From Bryum argenteum (lineage: Eukaryota > Streptophyta > Bryopsida > Bryales > Bryaceae): a DNA stretch of 64,000 nucleotides. The stretch spans positions 4,499,845-4,563,844 of the forward strand of contig CM073326.1 of assembly GCA_037043015.1 (NCBI GenBank), in the 5' to 3' direction. The notes below the pieces were generated by a model, which was given only the letters and a program-made list of their open reading frames with translations, made no database searches and was not told the origin of the DNA. Shown one piece after another: positions 31,360-41,475 of the stretch; positions within the stretch are counted from its first letter, which is position 1; the number at the start of each line of letters is the position of its first letter. The position numbers and the translations under genes were made by a program.

Positions 31360-31740
31360 CTGAGATCCGGAGAGATCGAGGGGGGGAGCGTGGTGGTGTT
31401 TGGGAGAGAGTCGAGTTACGGTGGACTGCTGGGGAGGAATGGGTGATGAAGTTCGAAGATGTGGTTTGCAGGTTGTGCGATGGGCATCTGAAGGTGGCGG
31501 GTGTATGATTATAGCAAGAAGGTCGAAATAGTGGGTACTGGCAGATTGCGAGTACAAGAATAGTATAGGCATATGGACGGAGTCACGGAGGTGGTAGTAG
31601 GAGTAGAAATGAAGTATATGTGTGGGATTAATCCGTTAATGGATATTGTAACCGCATGCTTTTTAATGTAATCATTATGATTATCTAATCGTGTGGATGA
31701 GTGGTGTTTGGCGTGTGATGATTGACTTGAATGGGTGTGG

Positions 31741-31860
31741 TTGTATGTAAAGAGTATTGGTTGTTTGTGTGTTATTTGAGCAAGTTTGACGTGGTGTATG
31801 GAGTGTGTAAAGAGTATTGGGTGTTTGTGTGTTATTTGAGCAAGTTTGACGTGATGTATG
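31741..31860. repeat. 60-bp tandem repeat, two copies, in LINE 5' region
   Basis: Two nearly identical 60-bp units at 31741-31800 and 31801-31860, each with gtaaagagtattgg and gtgttatttgagcaag; only a few substitutions between them. Confidence 0.85.
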
Positions 31861-31960
31861 GAGTGTGTATGTGGTAAGTGTAAAACATGTATGTGTGTAT
31901 CTATTCTGGGAAAGGCCAGCAGGTTTCCACAGTGATCAGTATTGGTGTATGGAAACTGTG

Positions 31961-32140
31961 ATTGAGTCGGTGTGATGTGTGAGGTAGATCGAGCATGAGT
32001 ATAATAGAAGGAAGCGTGTAATTGAGTTGGTGTGATGTATGAGGTAGTTTGAGCATGAGTATAATAGAAGGAAGCGTGTGATTGAGTCGGTGTGATGTGT
32101 GAAGTAGATCTAGCATGAGTATAATAGAAGGAAGCGTGTG
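31961..32140. repeat. 60-bp tandem repeat, three copies, in LINE 5' region
   Basis: Units begin attgagt at 31961, 32021 and 32081, each with tgtgatgt, gagcatgagtataatagaag and gaagcgtgt. Same period as the array at 31741, different sequence. Because 60 is divisible by 3 the minus strand reads as a 20-residue repeat. Confidence 0.88.
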
Positions 32141-32181
32141 ACTTATCTAGTACGAGGGTAGTCAAGATTACGAGGGCGTCT

Positions 32182-32577
32182 TCAGGTTCTGCGTGGTGGC
32201 TGCGAGAGGCCTCTAGTTGAAGGAGACGGGTGCGCGTGGCTCGTGGCTCGATTCTGGCTGCGGTTGTGGAGAGGGGTCGCGGCGGCGCTATGGTTGAACA
32301 GGTCTTTATGCGACAGCGAGTTGGGGATGCTTTTTCGAGAGGTGTATCTGCAGCTGGGAGGAGGACTTAGGACTGTGTAGGTAGCATGCTGGGGTGATAC
32401 TTCTAACAGCTGTAGCAGGATATGAGGAACTGATCTCTTTGGAAAGCTATGTGTTTCCCATGATTGAGAGCTCTGGGGTGCGTGCGTGCAAAGGCTTTCA
32501 GACGGTGCTACGAGTGCCGCGGTAATGGCGAACTGCAGAAAGGTTGTGAGACTACGATACAAACAAGGGAGCGCCAT
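32182..32577 (-). CDS. Possible small ORF at the LINE 5' end, hydrophobic leader
   Basis: 131 codons from an ATG about 90 nt inside the inferred 5' end of the LINE. The N-terminus is hydrophobic (LTTFLQFAITAALV) like a signal peptide; the rest is Ser/Pro/His-rich without recognisable domain. It could be a short upstream ORF that affects ORF1 translation or simply chance. No homologue is recognised. Confidence 0.3.
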   Translation of the reverse strand: MALPCLYRSLTTFLQFAITAALVAPSESLCTHAPQSSQSWETHSFPKRSVPHILLQLLEVSPQHATYTVLSPPPSCRYTSRKSIPNSLSHKDLFNHSAAATPLHNRSQNRATSHAHPSPSTRGLSQPPRRT

Positions 32578-32679
32578 GGTGCTACTCGAAATTTTTCTAA
32601 GTCCAGTGATTCATCTAATCGGAATCTGCGGAGCTGAGAAGCTCCATCCTCCCCTTCCTATTTACTACTAATTTTACAA

Positions 32680-33063
32680 CAACCTACAACACTCTAGATT
32701 ATAAATTTATAGCTCATGTAAGATAATGCGGTTGAATGGTTGAGATTGATCACATGAAAGCACAATTGTATTTTTTTATGCATGCTTGTTTGCCTAATTG
32801 AAACATGGATTATTGTCAAGTAATAAAAATCTCTTTATGATAGTCTTTGTAATCATGTGCAAGATTTTAAACTTTGACGATATAAAGTATATGTAAGCCT
32901 TATTTATAAGGCCCTTCTATTAATGTGGAAGTTTTCCTAGGTGAGTATTAAAAGAATTTCTACAGTCAACTCTTCTCGCAAGACATGTTCTAGCAGTAAG
33001 GCAAGGAATTGAAGCTTTACCACAAGAGCTAGCTCTAATTCAAGTTCTAATCGAAAAACTAGA
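32680..33063. other. Short AT-rich spacer
   Basis: Lies between the LINE target duplication and the Tc1-type element; no gene or repeat structure seen. Confidence 0.4.
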
Positions 33064-33065
33064 TA

Positions 33066-34691
33066 CAGTGTGTGGCAAAACTGAGTCAACCTTGTTGAAA
33101 GAGATTATTTGGCCGTCAATTCCTAACAACTCAATAAATGAAATGACCATTTTTAACATGGAGGACATATAATATGGAGTGTATTAGTTGACATAGCATC
33201 CATGGTGACATATAAAAAAGTTATAAGGAGATACATGTCTTCCACCACATACACTTGGCTTGACTCAGTTTTGCATGGCATGCCATAATAAATGCAATGA
33301 AGTGGTAAAAAATGGATGGAAGACTTTTATGACCAGATTGGCATGGGCACAAGGAGTGTCTATCTTGACATACTCCATGTCAACTTAGTGCACATTGTAA
33401 GCAGAGTGTGAGGACAGACCATGGTGCACTTAGATGAGCTTTGTGGTAGTGCTCGAAAAGACCTTGATAACTCTATTTTGGTGATGTTGCAAGCTGGTAG
33501 GACTACAAGAGATGTAGCACATGAGTTGCAGGTGTCTCAGAGCCATGTTGCAAGACTTAGAAAGAAGAGATTATGTGATTTGTCAGCTAGTAGTGGTGGT
33601 AGACCACAAGTGCTAAGTGATGATGCGAGAAGAGAGCATGTGTTCGTGCTGTCACATCAGGAGGTTTTGAAAATGCTACACAAGTTGCCCAACATGTACG
33701 CAAGGAATGCCATGTTACTGTGAGTGTTGATACAGTGCGAAGGACTTTACGTGCAGCAGGCTTGAGATCAAAAGTGAAGCGAAGAAACCAAAATTGAACC
33801 GAGAAACACATTAAGGATCGACTTGAATTTGCTAGGCGCCATCAACATTGGACCGTTGGTGACTGGAAGCATGTCATCTTTTCTGATGAGGCCAAGGTAA
33901 ATCGATTTTGCTCAGATGGTCGTAGTTGGTGTTGGATTCGCAATGAACAATCTTGTGATTCAAGACAAGTGCAAGAGACTGAAGTGAAGTTTGGCGGTGG
34001 TTGATGATGGTATGGGGTTGCATGACATTCCATGGCCCTGGTATGTTATGTAGAATCGAAGGAAGAATGGATCAACATCAATATAAAGAAATCTTGCAAA
34101 GAGATTTATTGTATACCATCTGTGCATATGATCTTGATCCTTCAAATTTGATTCTTCAGCATGACAATGATCCCAAACATACAGCAAAAAGTGTTCGGCA
34201 ATGGTTGAGATCACAAAATTTTGATGTTCTTAAGTGGCCTGCACAATCTCCTGACTTGAATCCAATTGAGCATTTTTGGGCTGGACTGAAACGTCGTCTT
34301 AACCAGTATGAAAGGGCTCCAACAGGAATTTTAGAATTGTGGGAGCATATTGAGGAGTGTTGGGCTTCTTTAGCAATAGAGGAGTGTAGGAGGTTGTATG
34401 AAAGCATGCCAAGGCGGATCCAAGCAGTTTTAGCCGCTAAAGGCAAGTGGACAAAATATTGAGTTGCTTTCTGATAGTGGATGCAAAAGTGAGTCAAGGA
34501 ACATAGTTTCCTTTAAATGTAATTTTCTTGTACATTTTAATGTAAGAAGGAACTTCTTCTCCATCAAATTGTAGCCCATTCAAATTGCTATATTGCACAA
34601 TTTACACATTCTAAAAATCTATTGCCAAGTTTTCCACATTGCTAATCAAATTACGAATTTCAAGAGTTTGACTCGGTTTTGCCACACACTG
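33066..34691 (+). mobile_element. Tc1-type transposon, complete ends, dead transposase
   Basis: A 1626-bp element with inverted ends cagtgtgtggcaaaactgag (left) and the matching reverse end ctcggttttgccacacactg (right), flanked by TA at 33064-33065 and 34692-34693, the standard Tc1/mariner target. Both ends carry an internal, inverted copy of the gcaaaactgagtca motif (about 33261-33280 and 34481-34499), giving two candidate transposase sites per end. It encodes a frameshifted DD34E transposase. Confidence 0.9.
33421..34462 (+). pseudogene. Tc1-type DD34E transposase, frameshifted
   Basis: N-terminal helix-turn-helix around TTRDVAHELQVSQSHVARLRKK and GRPQVLS; then, after a shift of frame near 33665, VSVDTVRRTLRAAGLRSK; then HVIFSDEAKVNRF (first catalytic Asp), MMVWGCM, LILQHDNDPKHTAK (second Asp) and SPDLNPIEHFW (Glu). 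Thirty-four residues lie between the second Asp and the Glu, so the triad is DD34E as in Tc1, not the DD39D of most plant mariners. Stops or frameshifts near 33720, 33800 and 34000 disable it. The last piece (34001-34462) is open to the natural C-terminus. Length fits a ~340-residue Tc1 transposase. Confidence 0.9.
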
Positions 34692-34693
34692 TA

Positions 34694-36783
34694 GATTAGA
34701 AGTACTAGTCGACACTTCGTCTTTTAAAACATTAAGCTTTTGCCAAAGGTCTTTTAGGATTTCAATCCCCAAATATTGGTACGGGAGAGACGTAACAAGA
34801 TCGTGATGGAAGAAAAGATCGTGTAAAGTTAGGAAATAGAGAATGTAGGGTAAATTTAAAAGCATTTATGGATCAAAAGCAATAGAACTCGATAACCGAT
34901 CCACAAATATTTGAGCTTTGATAGTCCTAATCCATAATAAATAGTTGTTGCTATCAGCTATCAATTGTGGCAATTATAAAGGTTAGAGTCCCATTAGAGG
35001 GTTGACATTAGTAACATTCAGCGAAAAATTAAAATATAAAATAGTTAGTAGAAGATAAATTTGTAAAGTAAAAATTATAAATTTAAAGAAATAAGGTTTA
35101 AAATAATATAAGTTAAATTAAAAGGTAAATTTCAAGATAATACAAATTACAACAGAAGTAAAAGAGTAGATGTAAAATGGTAATGATAAAAAAATATAAG
35201 AAAAACGTGAAAAAGTAAAAATAAAAAAGTGAATTTAAGTGAAAAATAAACAATAAAAAATTTATAGTAAATATTAAATAGTAAATAGTAAAACAATATA
35301 TGGTTAAGATAATTTGGTAAGTGTAAAAGTAAAAAAATCAATGGAAACGTGGAAAATATTATTATTTTAATGTGTAAATTAGAGATATGGAGAAAGGAGT
35401 CTAGGGAGTTTTTAGGATGTGGTACAAGAGTTGAAATATAGAAGAAGGGTTTGGAAAGAAGTTTAGAGAAGAAATTGAGGTATGTAGAGAAAACTTTTGG
35501 GAATAAAGAGCTTTTAAAGAACAACTAAACAAGTAAGAACAAAAAAATCGAAACAAAATATGAACAAAATGTACAGAGATGAAGAAATACTAAGTTTGAA
35601 AACAACAAAACGAAGTTGTGAAAATTGTCAAGAAAGCTAAGAAAGAGATGAAGTTTAGAGTTAGGAGGGAAGATTAGAAAAGAAAGAACTTGTTGTTCTG
35701 AATTCCTTCTAAGAGATATCTGAGATATAACATCGAAAAAGTAGAACTAAAAACTAAGATAGAGTGTGCTGATAACGTGCTAAAGATGCAAATAATAACA
35801 AGGAGAATACAAAGTAAGCACTAAGAAGATAAACACAAAACAAATAGTCTTAAATTGAGAGTAAGAGTATAAATAGACGTACAATTAGAAAAAAGATGAA
35901 TACTACTTCTCTCTCATAAGTCCAAACTTGGTGGTATTTTACACTAGTGACTCAACTAGCTACTTGACAAAGAAGAGTACATGTATAAAGTTTAACTCTC
36001 AACAATACAACCCTTAGAATGGAAAAATAAATTTCAAAAAACCATCCACATACAATGTACGTTGAGGGCAAGTAAAGTAATTGCATATAATTTAAAAATA
36101 ATTTATTGTGTCATTTTCTCAAACATCACCTTCTAACAACAAAAAAATTTAAAGAAAAAGTTGTCGTGTACAAATGCTTGTGCCATTTCAACTTCAAACT
36201 TTTCATAACCAATTCAAGGAAGAGTCCGAAAAGCACAAACCATGCACCACCAATCAAGAAAGGGGAGTCAACATTTTCTTCCAACAAAAAGCAAAACCAA
36301 ATGTGAGAGAGACATGATACCCCCCTCAAGCGTCCCAACCGAGGCCTCAAAAAGAACACCGTTCAAGATCCATTTTCTTTCCTTTTTTGAATGATTTATT
36401 GTGATCAAAAACGACGTTGCAACCTTTTAGAAAATTCCTTCAATTATTGGGAGGTGACTTGTCTAATGTTTTTTTTTTTTTTTTTTTTTTTTCATATATT
36501 TCTTTTGCCAATAGAAAAAGGCTTTAGTACTTCAGACATGCAAAAGTGGGCCATCTTTTAATTGCAAAAGTGGTGGGTACCTATTTCCTTGCTTTGTGGG
36601 AATAATAGCTAAAGTGCTACTAACGGCGTTTTCAAGGTGGCAATGGTGAGTTCAATTTTTCATCCAGATTTTGAATGAGATCAGCATCGTTGGATGAAAT
36701 CACGGCTTCTTTAGATGATTTTCGTTTGTATGTTATACTGGCTATTGCCAAGAACAATCTTTAGTAGCAATATGAGTTAATTC
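34694..36783. other. AT-rich stretch without a supported gene
   Basis: Long A/T-biased sequence (35.0-35.5 kb nearly all A/T with scattered G) and a T-run of about 25 at 36470-36492. No motif, TIR pair or coding signal found. The ORF at 35147-35524 is Phe/Leu/Tyr-only low complexity from the A-rich strand and is rejected. Confidence 0.5.
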
Positions 36784-36787
36784 TTAA

Positions 36788-37149
36788 CCCTTAAACGCCC
36801 TTGGGGTCTAAATCGGGCAGCCCAAAATTGGATCACAGCATCTTTTGGACTTGGGCATCATGAATAGTGCACTTTTTGAACTTGGGCATCATGAATGGAC
36901 CAATCAATGATGAGCTTGCAACCTCCTACAAGGTTATGTACCACCCCAACCTACCTACCACAATTCTTTCAAAGCACAAAATCCTTCAAACAAATTGTGA
37001 TTTGAATTGTAAAAATTCACTTTTTGAATACATCATAAGATGGTGACCAGTTTGACATCAAAATATAAGTGAAATGTTGAGTACAGTGAGAGCTACAGGG
37101 AAGATTCGGTTGGAATCATGCCCCTCGGGCTTGCTTGGGCGTTTAAGGG
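36788..37149. mobile_element. MITE-B copy 1, TTAA target
   Basis: A 362-bp non-coding element with ends cccttaaacgccc and gggcgtttaaggg, flanked by TTAA at 36784-36787 and 37150-37153. Contains the paired phrases ttgggcatcatgaat repeated twice about 30 bp apart. Its right TTAA is also the left TTAA of the next copy. Confidence 0.88.
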
Positions 37150-37153
37150 TTAA

Positions 37154-37518
37154 CCCGTAAAAGCCTAAGGTGTTTGAAACGGGCAGCCCGAAATTGGATC
37201 TCAACATCTTTTGGACTCGGGCATCATGAATAGTGCACTTTTTGAACTTGGGTATCATGAATGATCCAATCAATGATGAGCTTGCAACCTCCTACAAGGT
37301 TATGTACAACCCCAACCTACCAACCACAATCCTTTCAAACCACAAAGTCACTCATACAAATTGTGATTTGAATTCTAATATTTCACTTTTAGAATGCATC
37401 ACAAGAAGGTGACGAGTTTGACATCAAAATATAAGCGAAAAGTTGAGAACATTGAGAGCTAGAGAGGAGATTATGTTGGAAAAGAACCCCTTGCCGAGTC
37501 ACCTTAGGCGTTTAAAGG
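37154..37518. mobile_element. MITE-B copy 2, head-to-tail with copy 1
   Basis: A 365-bp element similar to copy 1 over its full length, same orientation, flanked by TTAA at 37150-37153 and 37519-37522. The two copies share a single TTAA, so one either inserted into the duplicated target of the other or the pair arose by tandem duplication. Confidence 0.85.
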
Positions 37519-37522
37519 TTAA

Positions 37523-38384
37523 AGGTCTAAGGGTGCTTTTGTGGCCAACATATTGTGGTTTTTTTCGTATTTGCATGTCTGTACCTTGGAGTCTACTCTA
37601 ATAGGAAGTTTGTATTTGAACAAATAGCTTTCTGTTGATACATTGCTAGCCTCATTATGTGAAATACCTTCTCATCTTAGTGTGGAATTAGATACCGCGT
37701 GTGGGAATACGTATGAGAACCCAAACCCGAATTGCAATCAATTGGCTCAATGATTTGCTATGCGTTTTTTTCGAGGCATGCGTATCATATATGTATACAC
37801 TTCGGAGCACCATTGAGATTGAGTCGTGGTGTCCACTAACTTTTTTCTAAAATTGTTGAGGGCGTACACAACTAATGTCAACTTATTGTCTTGTGATTAC
37901 TTTCATGCAATCTCACCAAATCTATGGGATTGATCACTCCCTAAAAAATTCTCTAAACATAATGTACATCAATTCTCACATCCATACCGTTGGATTCCCG
38001 AAACATGCCTTTATATTATCCTCCTACATTTAAAGAGCAAGACGTATGCATGGTCTACGGTTAGATTACTGTATCTACGCCTCACGTGGGATGTTCTAAG
38101 GTTGACCCCCTAAAGTGGAAAAAGAGCTCGTTTTGGACTGTTGACTCAAAACACAAATGTTGTTTCTACAAAAACTGGAACTTTGACTTAATATATCTCA
38201 AAGGGGGAGCTAAGAAAAAAAGTGATTAATCCAAGAAATTACATAAAAAGGTTTGATGATGGTAAAAGAGATATATATAGAAGAAATTGATATCTTAATT
38301 ACTCAAATAATTATTCTGCAAGAAAATTTACTACAAGGTTGACACAATTGCTAAAAAAGTGATAAAATTTCAACCACATTATAG
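37523..38384. other. Intergenic stretch
   Basis: No gene, RNA or repeat structure recognised between the MITE-B pair and the short LINE tail. Confidence 0.4.
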
Positions 38385-38397
38385 TGGAAAACTTAAA

Positions 38398-38500
38398 GTT
38401 CCAAATTATCCTTGTCCGGTGGCCATCAGGATATTAGCATTACGAACGGACACTTCATTCACGCCGACCCCTTAGAAAGAGACTGGAGTTTCTATCTATC
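38398..38500 (+). mobile_element. 103-bp 5'-truncated LINE copy (or SINE) with 13-bp target duplication
   Basis: Flanked by the exact direct repeat tggaaaacttaaa at 38385-38397 and 38501-38513. The body (ggtggccatcaggatattag, attacgaacggacac, ttcattcacgccgac) is closely similar to the reverse complement of the LINE 3' tail at about 5670-5765, and it ends in tctatctatc. This is either an extremely 5'-truncated insertion of the same LINE family or a SINE sharing its tail. Confidence 0.8.
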
Positions 38501-38861
38501 TGGAAAACTTAAATCCACAATTCTTAATACACTTATATTTCGTTCTTGGATTAGTTTGGCTTGATTATTATTCATATATTTAGGTTGATGAATTTCCTTA
38601 TAAGATGCAATAGTATACCTATAACTGATTATTCTACATCACTTCATTTACATATGCATTATTCATTTGGCTATTCAATTCCTATATATTCTAACCTTTT
38701 AATTTACTCGCCCATGTATGCATACGGTACAATTTTTAAGATTTTTTTTTTTTTTTCCTCAAAGTAAAATAATAATCACAGTTTTACTCTTTGAATTTGC
38801 TCCTTAAAAAATAAAAAGAGAATATTTTATTTACTTTGTAGATTTTGTAAATACAAAGTTA

Positions 38862-39611
38862 TCATGGTTTTAAATTTTCTATACTATTTTCTAATTCAAA
38901 ACCATCCTCGCATGTTGTGTTAAACATACAATGCTCAAATTCTTTTTGAACAAGTTCGTTTCGTTCCGCTATGGTTGAGGTTTTTCTTCTTCCTTCTTGC
39001 TTTTGTACTAATTTTGTCCTACATTTGTGTTCTTGTAATTTTTTATGCCTTCCAAACGGCATCCAAGGGTCTGTTTCCGGAGGCCTATATAGACGTACCA
39101 AAGGTCTGTTCTCACGCATTCTCTTGTTTACCCAGTAATCATAAACTACTCTAACTTCTTTACTTCTGATTAGACCACCACATAGACATGATGCAATATT
39201 ATCAAAATCCAAATATAAGTCTTTGTATTGTTGTTGATGAAGATGTGCTTCCTTCTCAAAGTTGTCCAAAAGCCTTTCGAAGGTCTCGTCGCCAATTCTT
39301 ATAAGACCATCTTTGCCTCTACATCCTTCATTGATATTGGTTTCAGCTAACCAAAGTTCATCTTCATCATCCATATCATAGATGATTCTCATTTGTGCTC
39401 TTTGAAATTCATCTTCATCTACATGAATGTATGTAGATTTTGGTCGTTCAAAAATACCATTCCGTATTTCAGAAAGAGCACTTTCTTTAAGCTTCACAAT
39501 TGGAATTGCAATTTCTCCGTTTAAATTTGTTTCACTAACTTTCTTAATATATTCTTTGCATAATTTCTGAAATCCCTCCCACCCGTAACGGTTGTTAAGT
39601 TTCCTTGCCAT
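38862..39611 (-). pseudogene. Enhancer-of-polycomb-like gene fragment
   Basis: 249 codons, intron-free, starting at ATG 39611. Around residue 75-90 is IIYDMDDEDELWLAE, followed by DETFERLLDNFEKEAH and EVRVVYDYWVNKRMRENRPLVRLYRPP, then a basic Arg/Lys/Gln-rich tail. This order (acidic DxxDExWL, F-E-xx-xxxxEK, VYxYWxxKR, LVRxxxPP) is the EPL domain of enhancer-of-polycomb proteins, scaffold subunits of NuA4-type histone acetyltransferase complexes in the nucleus. Plant family members are much longer, so this is truncated at both ends. It may be a processed or captured copy; an AATAAA-like signal lies just past the stop. It could also be a real short paralogue, since no internal stop is present. 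Confidence 0.6.
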
Positions 39612-39798
39612 CCAATGAGCATCTTATTTCAACAAGGCAATTGGTATTTCAAGGATCACGTAACAAAGCTTAAATTCTTAAATTTATATACTACATAAGA
39701 TGATTCTCTTGATAGCTTTTACATTTTTATTTTTAGATTTGAGGTAAGAATTCGATCCTTTCCTGTTGCAAACAGTCCTAAATCGTAAGTTCATAATA

Positions 39799-40071
39799 AG
39801 GTTGAGTGTCCTAAAAGCACCAACTTAAGAGATCTGACCTATTTTTAGCACTAGTAAATTCAAAATAAAATTATGACCACATTCGAAGGAGGATTGCAAA
39901 AATTTGCAACATGTAATTCGCATTTGTGAATTTTATACAAAATTCCAAAGTGCTAAGTAAGATTTGACCCAATTGCGTTATATACAAATGAGGTACATCT
40001 GTATTTTCACAATCTACAAATGAGGTACAGCGCGCTTTTGAGTTCCCTGGCGCTTTTAGGTAGTCCAACCG
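39799..40071 (-). mobile_element. MITE-D copy 1, TA target
   Basis: 273 bp with inverted ends aggttgagtgtcctaaaagcacc and ggcgcttttaggtagtccaaccg, flanked by TA on both sides (39797-39798, 40072-40073). Same family as 45670-45952 and 58520-58867, opposite orientation. TA duplication points to mobilisation by a Tc1/mariner transposase. Confidence 0.82.
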
Positions 40072-40460
40072 TAAACTGATTGAAATCTAATAAGTCTCTG
40101 TAATGAACTTCCAGATTACTAAAACCTGTTTGAACGTTATTCTCCATGTAAACATAAACAAATCCAAAAAAAGATATAGGCACAGCAACAACTCAAAGTA
40201 TGATAAAAAAAACCTTCACATGGCAGGCTTGTGGTTTCTTACTAATCAGAACTGCATCATCCTCAGCTTTGCTAAAGAAGCACCTGAGCAATTTTGCTTT
40301 GTGATGAATTGATAGTATCGAATTAGTCTCTCTGATGTGCTCAGAGGACTTTCCCAATCACTCTAACCTAACTATTAATACTTTTATCAACCTGGTTCTG
40401 CAACCATGAAAAAGGATTTAATTACAGAAGTACCTCAAGGTAAGAAAAGAAAAGCCTCTC

Positions 40461-40709
40461 TCATTTCTTTCGGTGAACCTTCTCCTTGATCCATCGTAAG
40501 CTGGACGAAGTGCCAGACTTCACTTTCTGTGCACTAGCAGCTGCAGCAGTCTTGGTCTTTTCCACACTATGACTCGCTGCTTCTTTCACCTTCGCCATCT
40601 TGCTGTTCTTTTGCCCGCCCTGTGTCCCTTGCACATCCTCATCAAAGTGCTTATCGTATTGATCCGCCCAGCCAAATCCGTTCGATTCCTGCCTCTCGTA
40701 GGAAGCCAT
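40461..40709 (-). CDS. Small basic plant protein of unknown function
   Basis: 82 codons from ATG 40709 (MASYERQESNGFGWADQYDK). The N-terminus is acidic/aromatic, the middle is Ala/Lys-rich (KVKEAASHSVEKTKTAAAASAQKVK), predicted amphipathic helix, and the C-terminus is SSLRWIKEKVHRKK. I recall short plant proteins with a WADQYD N-terminal motif and a W-I-K-basic C-terminus but know no function. A splice acceptor (gattgcag, ending at 40740) upstream of the ATG and a donor (gcg/gtaagc) at 41267 define a 528-bp intron in the 5'UTR, supporting a real, transcribed gene. First exon probably starts near 41480-41500, just past a 33-bp tandem repeat. Confidence 0.72.
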   Translation of the reverse strand: MASYERQESNGFGWADQYDKHFDEDVQGTQGGQKNSKMAKVKEAASHSVEKTKTAAAASAQKVKSGTSSSLRWIKEKVHRKK

Positions 40710-40739
40710 TTCGAACTATGCGCAGAATATCGACTATAC

Positions 40740-41267
40740 CTGCAATCGAAATGCACACTTAGAACAAAATGCACACTCAGAACGAAAGGCTTTCGTGCTT
40801 GCGACCAAAAAAGATAACACAAAAAATCAAAACAACGTCAACTATACCAGCGAATCCAAAAACGCAAACTTGGAACAAAGTCGACCTCGAATTGCGACCA
40901 GACGACCAAAAGAAAAAAAAATCAAGAAAATCTATAAAATTCAAAGCACAACCTGGAAGCTACAAAGAAATCGAAAGATCGACGCGGAATACAAAAGCTT
41001 CGTAAATCAAACTACACCAGTGCATCAAAGCAATGCCGAACAAAAATCAAGAAAATCCAAAAAGCACAGAATTCGATGGAGAAAGAGCGCGAAGCACATA
41101 AACGAACTTGAGACTAGAAAGAAAGATGAAACTCTAGGTCGACCGACGCAGAATACTAAAGCTGCTCCAATCTAACTACACTAGGGCATCGTTACGAGAA
41201 GCAGAATACAATTATAAGACTACCAATAAAAAAGCAAGAAAAGCAACAACAGAAGGAACTTGCTTAC
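40740..41267 (-). other. 5'UTR intron of the small basic protein gene
   Basis: Donor gtaagcaag at 41267 and acceptor tgcag ending at 40740 on the minus strand. A-rich in plus orientation, hence T-rich in the transcript as plant introns are. Leading introns of this kind often raise expression; that is general knowledge, not shown here. Confidence 0.6.
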
Positions 41268-41342
41268 CGCAAAGAAGACGACGATCGGAGCTAATGTCGA
41301 TTCCTCACGATCGCTCAGGGTTGATTGCTCGGGATCGGGGTA

Positions 41343-41475
41343 GACTGTTCAAAGCCGCGATCTAGTGCCCGGGGTCGATTGTTCGAAGCCGCGATCTAAA
41401 GCCTGGGTTGACTGTTCAAGCCGCGATCTAGAGCCTGGGGTTGATAGATTGGGGTCGCGATCTTGCTAGAGGTTC
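41343..41475 (-). repeat. 33-bp tandem repeat in 5'UTR, about four copies
   Basis: Units gactgttcaaagccgcgatc... and gattgttcgaagccgcgatc... repeat with a period of 33-34 bp within the inferred first exon of the 40461-40709 gene; all share gccgcgatcta. Confidence 0.75.

Larger units (their letters stand above)
5660..32668 (-). mobile_element. Full-length 2A-bearing non-LTR retrotransposon (LINE), split by three nested insertions
   Basis: Reading on the minus strand from about 32668 down to 5660 gives a 5' region with tandem repeats, ORF1 (RRM, coiled coil), ORF2 (leader, 2A, APE endonuclease, RT, RNase H, C-terminal domain) and a 3' tail of TA repeats. The element is flanked by an 11-bp direct repeat taattttacaa at 5649-5659 and 32669-32679 (14 bp with one mismatch), the expected target-site duplication. 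The TIR transposon at 14418-26216, the LTR-like element at 10427-11861 and the TTAA MITE at 6520-7491 interrupt ORF2. Subtracting them and their duplications leaves about 12.8 kb, very long for a plant LINE. Domain order APE-RT-RNase H fits the I/L1-like groups; the clade needs a phylogeny. Stops and a frameshift near 9150-9530 and 11867 show this copy is dead. Confidence 0.88.
30757..32668 (-). other. 5' region of the LINE with tandem repeats
   Basis: About 1.9 kb between the target duplication at 32669 and the ORF1 ATG. It holds three separate tandem arrays (48-bp x3, 60-bp x2, 60-bp x3) and a short ORF near the 5' end. By analogy with LINE 5' UTR monomers it may contain the internal promoter; that is inference. 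Confidence 0.55.

Noticed and set aside
31964-32141. CRISPR-like array
   Set aside because: The 60-bp units are contiguous near-identical tandem repeats without unique spacers, in eukaryotic DNA.
35147-35524. 125-codon Phe/Leu-rich ORF
   Set aside because: Low-complexity A/T-rich sequence, no homology pattern.
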